Shown here one piece after another: positions 23,812-34,472 of a stretch of DNA of 64,000 nucleotides (positions are counted from its first letter, which is position 1; every line of letters begins with the position of its first letter). Source of the DNA: Collybiopsis luxurians FD-317 M1 (lineage: Eukaryota > Basidiomycota > Agaricomycetes > Agaricales > Omphalotaceae); assembly GCA_000827265.1 (NCBI GenBank), contig KN834794.1, positions 345,271 to 409,270 of the forward strand. The letters run 5' to 3'. A program made the translations under genes and the position numbers. The notes under the pieces were generated by a model, which saw nothing but the letters and a program-made list of their open reading frames with translations, was not told the origin of the DNA and did no database searches.

Positions 23812-24897
23812 GATAACCAATCTTTCGTGCAGAGAGCAGCGAGTAATCAGCAGATGCTGCGATGAAAATTTGATATTATCCGGTACAGTGCTCAAGTCGT
23901 CCGGGATTTTGTATATGATAAGGGGGAAAACGAGAGTGTTCGATGAGCAGAGACAAGCTTGACTCTTAAAACTGGCAAGAATGAATTGTTAGCTCGTGCA
24001 GAGACAAAATGCTGTTTAGATTATAGTTGGCATATTCTCACTTGGAATATCGATCTGCCAGAATGATTGATATTGCGTCCAACTGTCGGTACAGCCAGAG
24101 GTTGCACATTTTGCGCCCGGGATGTTTACTGCCTTTTCTGGGCCAGTGCATACATATGGCGTGCCCACAAGAGCTCGGACTGTATGAGGCATAGCCCCTT
24201 GCTGTGTGAGTTGCGATTGTATGCCATTTTGCCTGTGGTTGACCTAGACTTTTTGGGTTAGAGCTACTTAAATAAGTAAAGCAAGGCTGCCGAAGGAAAC
24301 TCTCAAACATGATTAAAAAAGCTTCCGAGTACCTTGCATGAGGAATCTTGACACAAGCTCTTGACCGAGGGTGGATGCACTGATCTACCTATTCACTTTG
24401 AAATCACTAGTTCGGAGATACATTATTCCGTTAGTCACAGCGCAATAAATATCGCTGAAACTCAAAGGGCATTCCGTCGCATACAGAAACCTTCTTAACC
24501 TCACATGAGATGCACATTGGTCGAGATCCAGAATTCAGAGAAAGGTGATTCATTCGAGACACGAATCACATTGACTTATGAGGTAGAGCATTGAAATTGA
24601 AAGCCTCGTCTCATGTTCATCAAGATTGAACTTTCTGCAGATTCTGCACATCGGTTATTTCCTATGCCAGATCTAGTAGTAAGCAATTGGTAAGCAACCT
24701 GGACTTGTCAGTTGTAATTTATAGGCTCAAGAGTTACATTGCAAAGTTATGCGCTAGAGAAAACTGAATCTAAATGCTGTCCCAGTTGTTTTACACTCAT
24801 CAAATCTAAAAACGATGATCACACAATCAACATTTTGAAGCAGTGAGGATTGATGTCAGACGTCCCTAGTAGCCAACCGACCGCGCCGTTCAATATT
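23812..24897. other. Intergenic upstream of 7TM gene
   Basis: No gene recognised. A 90-codon minus frame at 24,038-24,310 has no family resemblance. The stretch ends at the left flank (ATT) of the palindromic transposon. Confidence 0.4.
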
Positions 24898-25117
24898 CAC
24901 TACGGCGGTTCTGATTTTTCTCGGCCGTTATTATTACCGTAAATAGATTTGGAATGAATTTTTGATTTCGAGCGAAAAAAATACTCGAAATTTGGAGCTT
25001 TTTTCGCCCGATATTGGAATCGAAAAAAAGAAGACAATTAAATCTGCATTTCGCTCGAGAAAATGTTAAATATTCCTTTCTAATTTCAATTGATAAAAGG
25101 TATTGATTTCGGGCATA

Positions 25118-25916
25118 CTATGGTTGTTAGGGATAGTTCTATTTTCATCAAAACGCGAATAATTTCATGATTTCTTTGAATATTATTTTTCTGAGTACAC
25201 AGCTGAATTCCTATGGGCTTAAAACCCCTATAGTGAATTTCTGGGATTTTTAGCAATTTTACTGAGCTCAACGGGCAGCGGCCGAGGAGATTAGGGATAG
25301 TTCCACATATCAGTCACAGTGTTGTCACGGAAAAGCCGCAAGTCGGCACTGCAGCCAGGTACGGCTTAGACGGCAATTGTTCGCGCTCGTTAGTTCGCGC
25401 ACGTCTCAGTAAAATTTCAGGGGCAAGAAAAGGACTGGTTACTTCAACAAGTACAGACATAGAGCCTGTAGTAAGAACTTGCGTGGTGACAGTGCTTGTA
25501 TTCCATGCCGAGCCGACGGCATGTCCTCCCACTAACTCAATGTCACGCTCGACACATCTTTCACTTCGTTTTGTTTCTCATTCGTTCAGTTCTCCATGGA
25601 TTGTTATGAAATTTTGGATTTAGACTCTTTAAAATGTAAAATCAGGCTCTAGTCACTTTAATCTGTTTTTTCTATTTATTATTATAGTGTTCCTGGTGGT
25701 TTGATGAAAGTAAACAGTTTCGGGAATCTACTATCCCCTCGACAGCTCTGTATCCCCTTCAAAATCTCCCAATGTAAGTAGATATAAATCACCATTACTA
25801 TCTAAACATGCTATAAAAAAAATATCATGGCCATCCAAGTAGCGGAAGCCCTTTATTTTGGCAATTTTTTAGAATTAGAACTATCCCTGTCCCCGAACTA
25901 TCCCTAACAACCATAG
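25118..25916. mobile_element. Nested TA-flanked (Tc1/mariner-type) non-autonomous element
   Basis: Inverted termini CTATGGTTGTTAGGGATAGT / ACTATCCCTAACAACCATAG, flanked by TA on both sides (25,116-25,117; 25,917-25,918). Excising it with one TA restores the arm sequence of the host element (GGGCATAAAAGGATTAG). TA target duplication points to the Tc1/mariner-pogo superfamily. It is 799 bp with no transposase frame; a 72-codon frame inside is not recognisable. It shares its first 12-16 bases with the MITE at 51,566. Confidence 0.78.
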
Positions 25917-26061
25917 TAAAAGGATTAGAATTTCCTTTGTAGTTCAATTTAGATTTTGTCGGTCATTCAATTCCTTTCACGGCCGAAAAAGGAATCCTTT
26001 TTCAATCGCAAAATGATTGTAATTACGCCTGGGGAAACATAATGGTCAGTTCTAACCCAGG

Positions 26062-26745
26062 AACCGGCCGGAAACTGGGCTGAGTAATCAAGTTCCTGGG
26101 CTGGAACTGACCATTATGTTTCCCTAGGCGTAATTACAATCATTTTGCGATCGAAAAAGGATTCCTTTTTCGGCCGTGAAAGGAATTGAATGACCGACGA
26201 AATCTAAATTGAACTACAAAGGAAATTCTAATCCTGTTATGCCCGAAATCAATGCCTTTTATCAATTGAAATTAGAAAGGAATATTTAACATTTTTTCGA
26301 GCGAAATGCAGATTTAATTGTCTTCTTTTTTTCGATTCCAATATCGGGCGAAAAAAGCTCCAAATTTCGAGTATTTTTTCGCTCGNNNNNNNNNNNNNNN
26401 NNNNNNNNNNAACCGGCCGGAAACTGGGCTGAGTAATCAAGTTCCTGGGCTGGAACTGACCATTATGTTTCCCTAGGCGTAATTACAATCATTTTGCGAT
26501 CGAAAAAGGATTCCTTTTTCGGCCGTGAAAGGAATTGAATGACCGACGAAATCTAAATTGAACTACAAAGGAAATTCTAATCCTGTTATGCCCGAAATCA
26601 ATGCCTTTTATCAATTGAAATTAGAAAGGAATATTTAACATTTTTTTCGAGCGAAATGCAGATTTAATTGTCTTCTTTTTTTCGATTCCAATATCGGGCG
26701 AAAAAAGCTCCAAATTTCGAGTATTTTTTCGCTCGAAATCAAAAA
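26062..26745. repeat. Duplicated half-element around a 25-N gap
   Basis: 26,062-26,385 and 26,411-26,745 are near-identical direct copies (one-base differences in poly-T runs) with 25 N between them. A true second copy would break the symmetry of the palindrome, so a scaffolding artefact is likely. Confidence 0.65.
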
Positions 26746-26806
26746 TTCATTCCAAATCTATTTACAGTAATAATAACGGCCGAGAAAAATCAGAACCGCC
26801 GTAGTG

Positions 26807-28722
26807 ATTTGGGTCGGATGCGGTTTTCCCTTTAAGGTATTTAAACAGTTGACTTTCAACTTAGACTTCCCCGAAAGAGTGAATACAGGGGAGATGTTTG
26901 AATTCTTTTCCGTATTGTGAACAAGACGAAATATCTGTTGCATCGAATTGTAATTGATCAATGCCTGCCGGTCCGGGATAACCAAAATTCCGCTCATTGT
27001 TACTCGCTTTTTTTTTTCTCGAACACGACGTCGACATCATAGCCAGCAGAAAGCCGCAAGCCATACTCAAATGCTCTGGTTCACTCTTGAGACTTTTTCG
27101 ACCGTTAATCTAAACCTATCTCGCGTATCCAACAACCCACGTATGCGAACCCAACCTCAGCTGCCAGCTATTACGCAAAAGGTTGAGATAGAGATATCTA
27201 ACAACCAATATGTTGCTTCTTCTCATGTCATTCGCCACGGAGCAACAGTTCCTCGATTAACTTTCTCCGAAAAGCTCATCTTACCCTTTGTCAACTAATG
27301 ACTCTATTGCATTAGTGACGAATACACTGAATAGGAACCAATCATAGGGAGAAGTACCAATGACAGACGGGCTCAAATTGGACTGTTGGAATGTTGAGGA
27401 GGATGGATTGGAGGGATCGGAGGACACAAAGATGGTAACTTTGCAACAGTGTGGCCAGCTTCTGTCTTCTCTCAAACACTGCTCTTAGCGCTTATCTTGT
27501 TCAGGACGAGAACTTCTGCCAGTCAGACTTTATATCCACAATCCCTATGGACCCTTGTATCGGGGCTCTTTCTGGCCGATGCACCAGCAAGATTGAATGC
27601 TGAACTAAGATGACCTTGGCAACAGAAGGGTCTTGGGCTTGGATTGAGTGCTTGAAGGTGTACAAGGAAGTGAGCTCCATGATGCTCGAGGATGAGGAGA
27701 TTAATGTGCTCATTAGAACTGGGTCCTGCAACACATTTGCCTGAACTTCAATAATCCCATCCTGTCTCTTCCTGCCTGCTTGCACTATTCCTTTCGCTCT
27801 ATTACACTCGATATGTCATCCAGACAAAGAATTTGTAGTCATTCACCAACGTCGTTCTCTCATCAACCCTCTATACCATGCTGGTGTCCTGCTGGTTATT
27901 CGGTTCATATTTCCCACTCTGATTGGCGTATCGCCTACCCTTTGCCTGTCCTGTGCTAGCTACCAACCATGCTTTGTCAGTTCCAAATCATTCTCTTACA
28001 TTCTCTTGTCGTTGCGGACTCTGAGCGACCTCTGCTCTTCAAACTTGAGGGCCCGGTCTTTGAACGCTGCAACAGCTTGGCTATTTGTATGAAACAGGTA
28101 AAATCTTCATTTCGTCGTCCCCGTGAGTCAAATCACAGTAGTCTCAATGCTTCAGTGTTTATACGAGGAGTCTTGAATCCCATTCTCAAGTCATTGGCGA
28201 TAGCATAAGACCTGAATCGTCTGAGATGGTGTTCAATACTCCTCGGGTGTACCTGACAAAAGCTCAAGCTCCGCTCTAGTTTTCATGACAATATGCCACC
28301 TGAAATGAAGGCAAAATGAGGGATCGGAGAAGCCTGGGGAAGGAAAGGAAATATGAATAGAATCAAACATAGGTAATGAAAGGCATGTTACAGGTTTACA
28401 ATGTATTGTCGTCGAGTATGCACGATCCAGTTGTGCTATCAGGCCTCACAAGGCTGAATATTTCCAGCTTTATGGAAACCGCAGTTAGGATACCAAGCTT
28501 CCTCAGGTGCATTTGTTACTGAACCATTGAGTAGCACATGTTTGCTAGTCAAGAAATGTAAAGTATTGTTCAAAATTTTCAGAATTGCGGCTAGTTTTTC
28601 CCTTGCTCAATAGTAATGAAAGGTGCAGCCTACAACTTTCCAGAAGAGTAAGTTTCAATATCATATAGAGTGTGATTGGTACTTAAGATGAAAAACTTGA
28701 TTGTCTCGCTAGTTCTCTAGTT
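26807..28722. other. Intergenic between transposon and peroxidase copy 4
   Basis: Several 60-110-codon frames on both strands (for example 26,954-27,298 plus and 27,501-27,785 minus) have no recognisable motif and no coherent splicing; none is called. The last 230 bp carry a decayed peroxidase upstream block. Confidence 0.4.
28496..28722 (+). promoter_or_regulatory. Decayed upstream block, peroxidase copy 4
   Basis: Recognisable as CTTCCTCAGGTGCATTTGTT, ACCATTGAGTAGCACATGTT and TTGCGGCTAGTTTTTCCCTT, but with more substitutions than the blocks of the intact genes, in line with the pseudogene behind it. Confidence 0.35.
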
Positions 28723-30590
28723 ATGAAACTGCTTCCTAAACCGTTGTTTGCTTGAGCCCTTATAGTTTGTGCTCTCGGAAACCTTGGAGAAGGTTTCCTG
28801 ACATTTCAGTGGCCGAGCCCCCTGCTCAGTTACATGGATAGGCAGCTCTATGAAGGTTTCTTAGACGCTATTACACAAGGCTGCCCTCCCCGAGATAATA
28901 CCACTATACCAGCGTAATGGCTTCGTATTGTAAGTAATCTCTTTGACAATTAGCGTGAAGTGTGCCAGGTAACATTCCCTCTTTCCAGGCATATCATGAC
29001 ATGTCTACTCACAATGTAGATGATGGCACTGGAGGACTCAATGCTTTGGTTCAGTATGAACTGGACAGATCACAGATAACTACTTCCTCTTGTCTTGAGA
29101 TATGCCTTGCTTAGGACTCAATAGAATGTTGGCAAAGGAATGCTCGATTCACTCAATGATTTCAATAGTTTCTGAATAGTGTCTCCATTCTTTGGAAGTA
29201 CGTGAGAGGTGTCTGTGGGTGGGCAAACAATGAGCTAACTTTGACTGACAGTGGCAGATGTGATTGCCTTGGGGGCAATTATGGCCGTTGCTGGATGCGG
29301 AGGCCCCTTCATTCCTTTCAGTGCTGGTCGTGTTGATGCTACAGAGGCCGGACCACCAACTGTCCCAGAGCCACAACAGGATCTTGCTAGCCACACAGAG
29401 TCATTCCATCATCAGGGATTTACCCCCACTGAAATGATAGCTCTCATTGTGTGTGGACATACTCTGGGTGGAGTCAGACAAGTGGACTTTCCTTTGGTTG
29501 TTACAGATAGTGCGACAGTTTTGCAAACTTTTGATATGACACCTGCCTTTGACACCGCCGTGTAAGTGAAATCTTGGCATATCGATAGTTGTCCACCTGA
29601 TGAAACTTTGCTTTCTTTGTAGTGTCCCTGAATATCTGCAAAACACCGCCCAAAATCCGCTTGTTGTAGGCCCGAATGTCACAACCAGGTCAGGTTTCCA
29701 TATTTTTTCTAGCAATGGTAATGCCACAATGCAAAGGTATGGCTTGTGCCTCTTCAAGTAGATTCATCTCCATTAACTGAATTATCTCTTCAATTGGCTC
29801 CAGTCTGCTATCTCCGGCCAACTTCAATCAAACATGTTCCAGCCTTTTTGAGCGAATGCTCAACACCATCCCCAGTAATGTGAATCTTACCAACCCTATC
29901 ACAGAACCATTCAACTATGTTGTTGCTGACCCTCAGTTTGCCTACCGGGATGGGTCATTGTCCATGGCCACTGCTCTACGCGTGCGTGTCATCAAGGTTA
30001 TGATCAGTTTGCTCTAAGTTGAGTAACTGTATTGATAGGTTATGAATGACAATCCAAGCTGCACGGTGACTCTGCAGTGGACTGATCAACAGGGATCATT
30101 TTGCCCCCCTAATGGTTGCTCGCAGCAGTCAAACGGTACACAAAATGTATTATTCACCATAATTGGCAAAATGCAAGGCGTTACTGCACTAAGATACCCA
30201 TTCAATGCAACTATTAATGCGACTTCTTCCATCTCAAAGTTCTGGTTTGAGGTCAATGAGAATGATGGATCCGAGCTGATTGTTATTGACAATGGAGGCG
30301 CTGGATTTGTGATTGAACAAGATTCTGTATTTATTGATGTTGGTCGAAGTGCAATTTTTTCAGTAGAATCAGGGGGGATATTTGATGAATTTGTGAACCT
30401 TGTTGTGGCGGTATGTGTGCCCTTTTGATATCCTATTTCCCATGAGTGCTTAGAATGCGCATAGGTCCAGGGTGATGGTGCTTCAACTAGCGCATCAGTA
30501 ACTTCATTCATTCCCACCCTCTTGAACACTACTAATCCTTCGTTCACAGACCCCTTCTCAACCTTGATGATGCGCAGGCTTCCAAGTGAT
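28723..30590 (+). pseudogene. Haem peroxidase copy 4, decayed
   Basis: Collinear with the intact copies but carries several stops: TGA after KPLFA in the signal peptide, TAA in place of Gln in IPAQWLRI, and TGA at the Arg of NGFRI in exon 3. The donor of exon 2 is AT instead of GT, and the last exon is frameshifted and shortened, losing the family C-terminus. Exon 4 (proximal CGHTLGGV) and exon 7 remain open and similar to copy 5, including shared changes such as TDSATVLQTFD, so copy 4 is closest to copy 5. Many differences are C-to-T or G-to-A. A non-functional relic. Confidence 0.85.
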
Positions 30591-30821
30591 TGAGACATCA
30601 GCCTGAATCCGTAATGCATAAGCTTACCAATTTTGGGCTTTTACAGTGCTTGCAGATGCCCAATGGCTCTAAACTTCTGGTTTTCCTTCTTCCTTCTCCC
30701 CCTGATTGAACTAAGAGCTCACGGGCCCCCAGAACTACATTGTTCCATTACATTATTATACAGTAATGGGTACAGATCATTGTACATCAGAAGTAAGTAA
30801 AGGATGAGACTGGATTGAAAC

Positions 30822-31205
30822 TAGTGATGTGCCGGTTCCGGCTCAGAGCCGTTGAGCCGGGTAGTCCGGGCCCCAGCCTTATACCGGCTCAAGAAGGGCT
30901 CAGGGCCCGGCTCAGAATTTTGGTAAGCCGGCAGCCGGGGCCTTGGGCCGAGGCTTTCCCAAGTCTCAAAATACCAATAGAAATCACATATATTATTTAA
31001 AATTTTTGTTTGAAGATAATGAGATGTCCATTATGCATTGTATTACTCAATTTTATTGGCACTGTTCACTTTTCTTTCTATGCAAAATGTGAATGTGGGA
31101 TCTAAGGTAGTGACTCGAGTCACATGACTAATATTATATAAATTTATGTAGCTGACTGAGGCCGGGGCCTGAGCCTGAGCCGGGCCCCAGCCGGCACATC
31201 TCCCA
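30822..31205. mobile_element. MITE with hAT-like termini and GC-rich arms
   Basis: Left end TAGTGATGTGCCGGTTCCGG; right end is the inverted complement of GGGAGATGTGCCGGCTGGGG. The arms are rich in GGCTCAG/CCGGG and the centre is AT-rich. The AGTGATGTGC tip matches the hAT-type element at 48,442. I cannot find a matching 8-bp target duplication, so the class is tentative. Confidence 0.55.
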
Positions 31206-32226
31206 AGCACTGAGAAACAAAGCAGAGGAAGCAGAAAATATGAGGGTCGATTCATTAAAGACTTTACGCATAAACGACTGCATAATGTGACGACGGTGAA
31301 ATAATAAGTCTAATAAATGTGAAAATTAAGAGGGAGCATATTAGAAGACAAATGAGTAGTCACATACTGCGGAGGTTAGAGCAGAATCGTTGCAGTTGTC
31401 AGTCATGAATTTATCTAAAATTTCAAGCTTTCTTGTTCTGATTCAGGTTATCTCAAATTTCATTTCACCAGATTTTGCTGCAGCAAGGAGAAATAAAGCT
31501 TGTCGTCTTGGGATGTTTGGATATAGGCTTTCGCTTTATAGACATAGGACGCATATTCCTTGTCAACTTTTTTCTTGCATCCAAACAATGCTCTCGGTGT
31601 TTCTTGATGGGACAGCACTTTTAGAAGAAAGAGTCTGAGATAAATTTTAGCAGTTCTCAGTTCATTCGTGGAAAGATGCAATCTGCACGTGTTTGCGTGT
31701 AGTAGTCAATTCCTCTACTATCAGATTTCCACGTCCGGATGTACTGGGAGCTCATGTTCTAATGGGAATCTGTCTGTAACCAATTCTTAACACAAAGACG
31801 AACCTTACTCATAAACGATTGCAGGAGCCCACCGCTCAGAATGGGCGGATAGGGAATATAAAAGGAGTTGAATGTAAATTTCAGCAATTGAATCATCTCG
31901 TGTTCTCTGACTTCGGGAGAATGATCAAGCCGGTGACGACCGTGTGAACTTTGATCTAGCTTTTCTCAGCTTCTCAGCGTCTTTTGTTGTAGAACTTGAT
32001 TATACTTCCCGCACTTGACGACTTCTTTAAACTCTTGAAGCCCTATAAAACTTGAAGCTTGAAGGTTTGATACGTTCAATGTCTCAGAGTACGTATGATC
32101 AATTCATGCTGTTCGGGATTGTGAAGCCGAGTTGTTCTTCAACGTCGCTGCTCTTTCCCGTCTCTCTGGCAGTTTATATTCTCATTAACAGTATCAATAA
32201 CTCTATAACGCTGTCAGGATACTGAA

Positions 32227-32447
32227 TTTTTTTCAGGTGCCTTCGTCGCTCAGTTATTGATCATGGCCTGTTTGACAGTCTAAAGAGGCAAAAGTTCGCC
32301 TATATTCAGTTGAAAGTTTCAAAATTGCGGCTAGTTTTCCCCTTATCCTATAGAATAGAAAGGTACAGACACCAGCTTCTAGAAATGGCTTATCGTCGTA
32401 TGCAGTACTTAAACTGCAAAAGACAATCAACTTCCAAATCATCAACC
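32227..32447 (+). promoter_or_regulatory. Conserved upstream block, peroxidase copy 5
   Basis: TTTCAGGTGCCTTCGTCGCT, then TTGCGGCTAGTTTTCCCCTT and AGTACTTAAACTGCAAAAG ahead of the ATG. Same order as in the other copies. The CAACCATTGAGTATC element is partly degraded here. Confidence 0.4.
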
Positions 32448-34472
32448 ATGAAACCGCTTCCCCAATTTTTGTTTGCTCAAGCCTTCATAGTCTGTGCTCT
32501 CGGTCGCCTCGTCCAAAGTTTTTCGACATTCCAATGGCCCAATCCTTTGTTAAATTATGCGGATAGACAGCTTTATGAAGGCCCAGTGGACATTCTTGCG
32601 GAAGGCTGCCCTCCACGGAATGACAGTACTATACCGGCGCAATGGCTTCGTATCGTGAGTTATCATTTGCATAATTAGCATGAAGTGGTTTTGGAAACTC
32701 TCTGGGCAGGCTTATCATGACATGTCTACTCATAACGTCGATGATGGCACTGGAGGCCTCGATGCTTCGATTCAATACGAACTTGACAGATCACAGGTAT
32801 CTACATTCTTTTTATTCATTCTTGCCTCAGCAGTAGGTCCTTCATGATAACTTGATAGAATGTCGGTGAAGGAATGCTTGCGTCGCTAAATGATTTCAAT
32901 GGTTTCCAAATAATATCTCCATTTTTTGGAAGTATGTGAGACTTAACTATCAACAAAGAATGAATCTGCTAACCTCCGTCCGCAGTGGCAGATGTGATTG
33001 CCTTAGGGGCCATTATGGCCGTTGCTGGATGCGGAGGCCCCTTCATTCCTTTCAGTGCTGGTCGTGTTGACGCTACAGAGGCCGGACCACCGACTGTCCC
33101 AGAGCCACAGCAAGATCTTGCTAGCCATGCGGAGTCATTCCGTCGTCAAGGATTTACCCCCACTGAAATGATAGCTCTCGTTGCGTGTGGACATACTCTG
33201 GGTGGAGTCAGACAAGTGGACTTTCCTTTGGTTGTTACAGATAGTGCGACAGTTTTGCAAACTTTTGATACGACGCCTGCCTTTGACACCGCCGTGTAAG
33301 TGAAATCTTGGCGTATCGATAATTGTCCACCTGATGAAACTTCACTTTCTTTTTAGTGTCTCCGAATATCTGCAAAACACTACCCAAAATCCACTTGTTG
33401 TAGGCCCGAATGTCACAACCAGGTCAGATTTCCGTATTTTTTCTAGCGACGGTAATGCCACAATGCAAAGGTATGGCTCGTGCCTCTTCAAGTAACTTCA
33501 TCCCCATTAACTGAATTGTCTCTTCAATTGGCTCCAGTCTGCTATCTCCGGCCAACTTCAATCAAACATGTTCCAGCCTTTTCGAGCGAATGCTCAACAC
33601 CGTCCCCAGTAATGTGAACCTCACAGATCCTATCACTGAACCATTCGAGTATCTTGTCACTGACCCTCAGTTTACTTACCGTGATGGGTCATTGTTCATG
33701 GCCACTGCCATACGCGTGCGTACCCTCAAAATCATGATCAGTATATATTCAAATTTGCGTAACTCTTTTGGTAGGTTATGAACGACAATCCAAGCCGCAC
33801 GGTGACTTTGCTGTGGGCTGATCGACAGGGATTGTTTTGCCCTCCCAGTGGCTGCTCTCAGCCGTCAAACAGTACTGAAAATGTGTTTTTCACTATAATC
33901 GGCCAAATGCAGGAGGTTACAGCTACAAGATACCCGTTCAATGCGACTATAAACGCGACGTCTTCAATTTCCAAGTTCTGGTTCGAGATCAATGAGAATG
34001 ATGGTTCCGAGCCGATTACTGTTGATAATGGAGGGGCTGGATTTGTGATTGATCAAGATTCGGTGTTTGTTGATGTTGTTCGAACTGAAAGAATTGTGGC
34101 ACATTCAGGACCGGTATCGGAGGAATTTATGAAACTCGTAGTGGCGGTATGCATGCATGCTCAGATATCTGCTTTGACATTTGCTTATTATTTTTGTAGG
34201 TCCGTGAAAACAGTGCTTCATCTGGCGCATCCGTAGCTTCATTCACCCCCAGCCTCAATGCAAATCCTCCGTTCACGCCGACTATCAATACAACCGATCT
34301 CCAGCTTGATGCAAGCAACCCTCCTGATGGAAAATTTGCATTCTTCACCGCGAACATTAGCTTCAGCGCGACGTTTTTGGATCTTACAATATCTTCTGCG
34401 AACAGTACTATTACACAGAAGAACTTCGATTTGACTGCGGTCAATCTTCCTTTCATTTTCACGTCATTGTAA
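32448..34472 (+). CDS. Secreted haem peroxidase, copy 5
   Basis: Intact, 8 exons, predicted 537 aa: 32448-32654, 32710-32796, 32859-32931, 32986-33295, 33357-33470, 33538-33715, 33775-34146, 34200-34472. Signal peptide, distal WLRIAYHDM, GRVDA and proximal ACGHTLGGV are present with the same spacing as copy 1. The C-terminal region is the most diverged of the intact copies: QEVTATRYPFNATINATSS, and a DGKFAFFTANISFSATFLDL stretch where the others have EGGYTFFTMNTT. It uses TTG before the stop. Divergence in the unrecognised C-terminal region, with the haem pocket unchanged, suggests that this part varies in binding or localisation role. Confidence 0.84.

Larger units (their letters stand above)
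24898..26806. mobile_element. Palindromic CACTA-ended element, copy 2, with nested insertion
   Basis: Ends CACTACGGCGGTTCTGATTT and inverted complement; target duplication ATT at 24,895-24,897 and 26,807-26,809. The left arm (24,898-25,117 plus 25,919-25,984) is interrupted by a TA-flanked element. The inner spacer from 25,985 is itself largely inverted-repetitive (CATAATGGTCAGTTC ... GAACTGACCATTATG), so almost the whole element is one palindrome. The right half appears twice, 26,062-26,385 and from 26,411, separated by 25 N, probably an assembly duplication. No transposase. Confidence 0.82.
30591..32447. other. Intergenic between peroxidase copies 4 and 5
   Basis: No gene. Contains a GC-rich-ended MITE (30,822-31,205) and, at the right end, the upstream block of copy 5. 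Open frames near 31,390-31,680 on both strands have no family resemblance. Confidence 0.45.

Noticed and set aside
25118..25916. Helitron or LTR interpretation of the nested insertion
   Set aside because: It has inverted termini and an exact TA duplication, which fit a cut-and-paste Tc1/mariner-type element instead.
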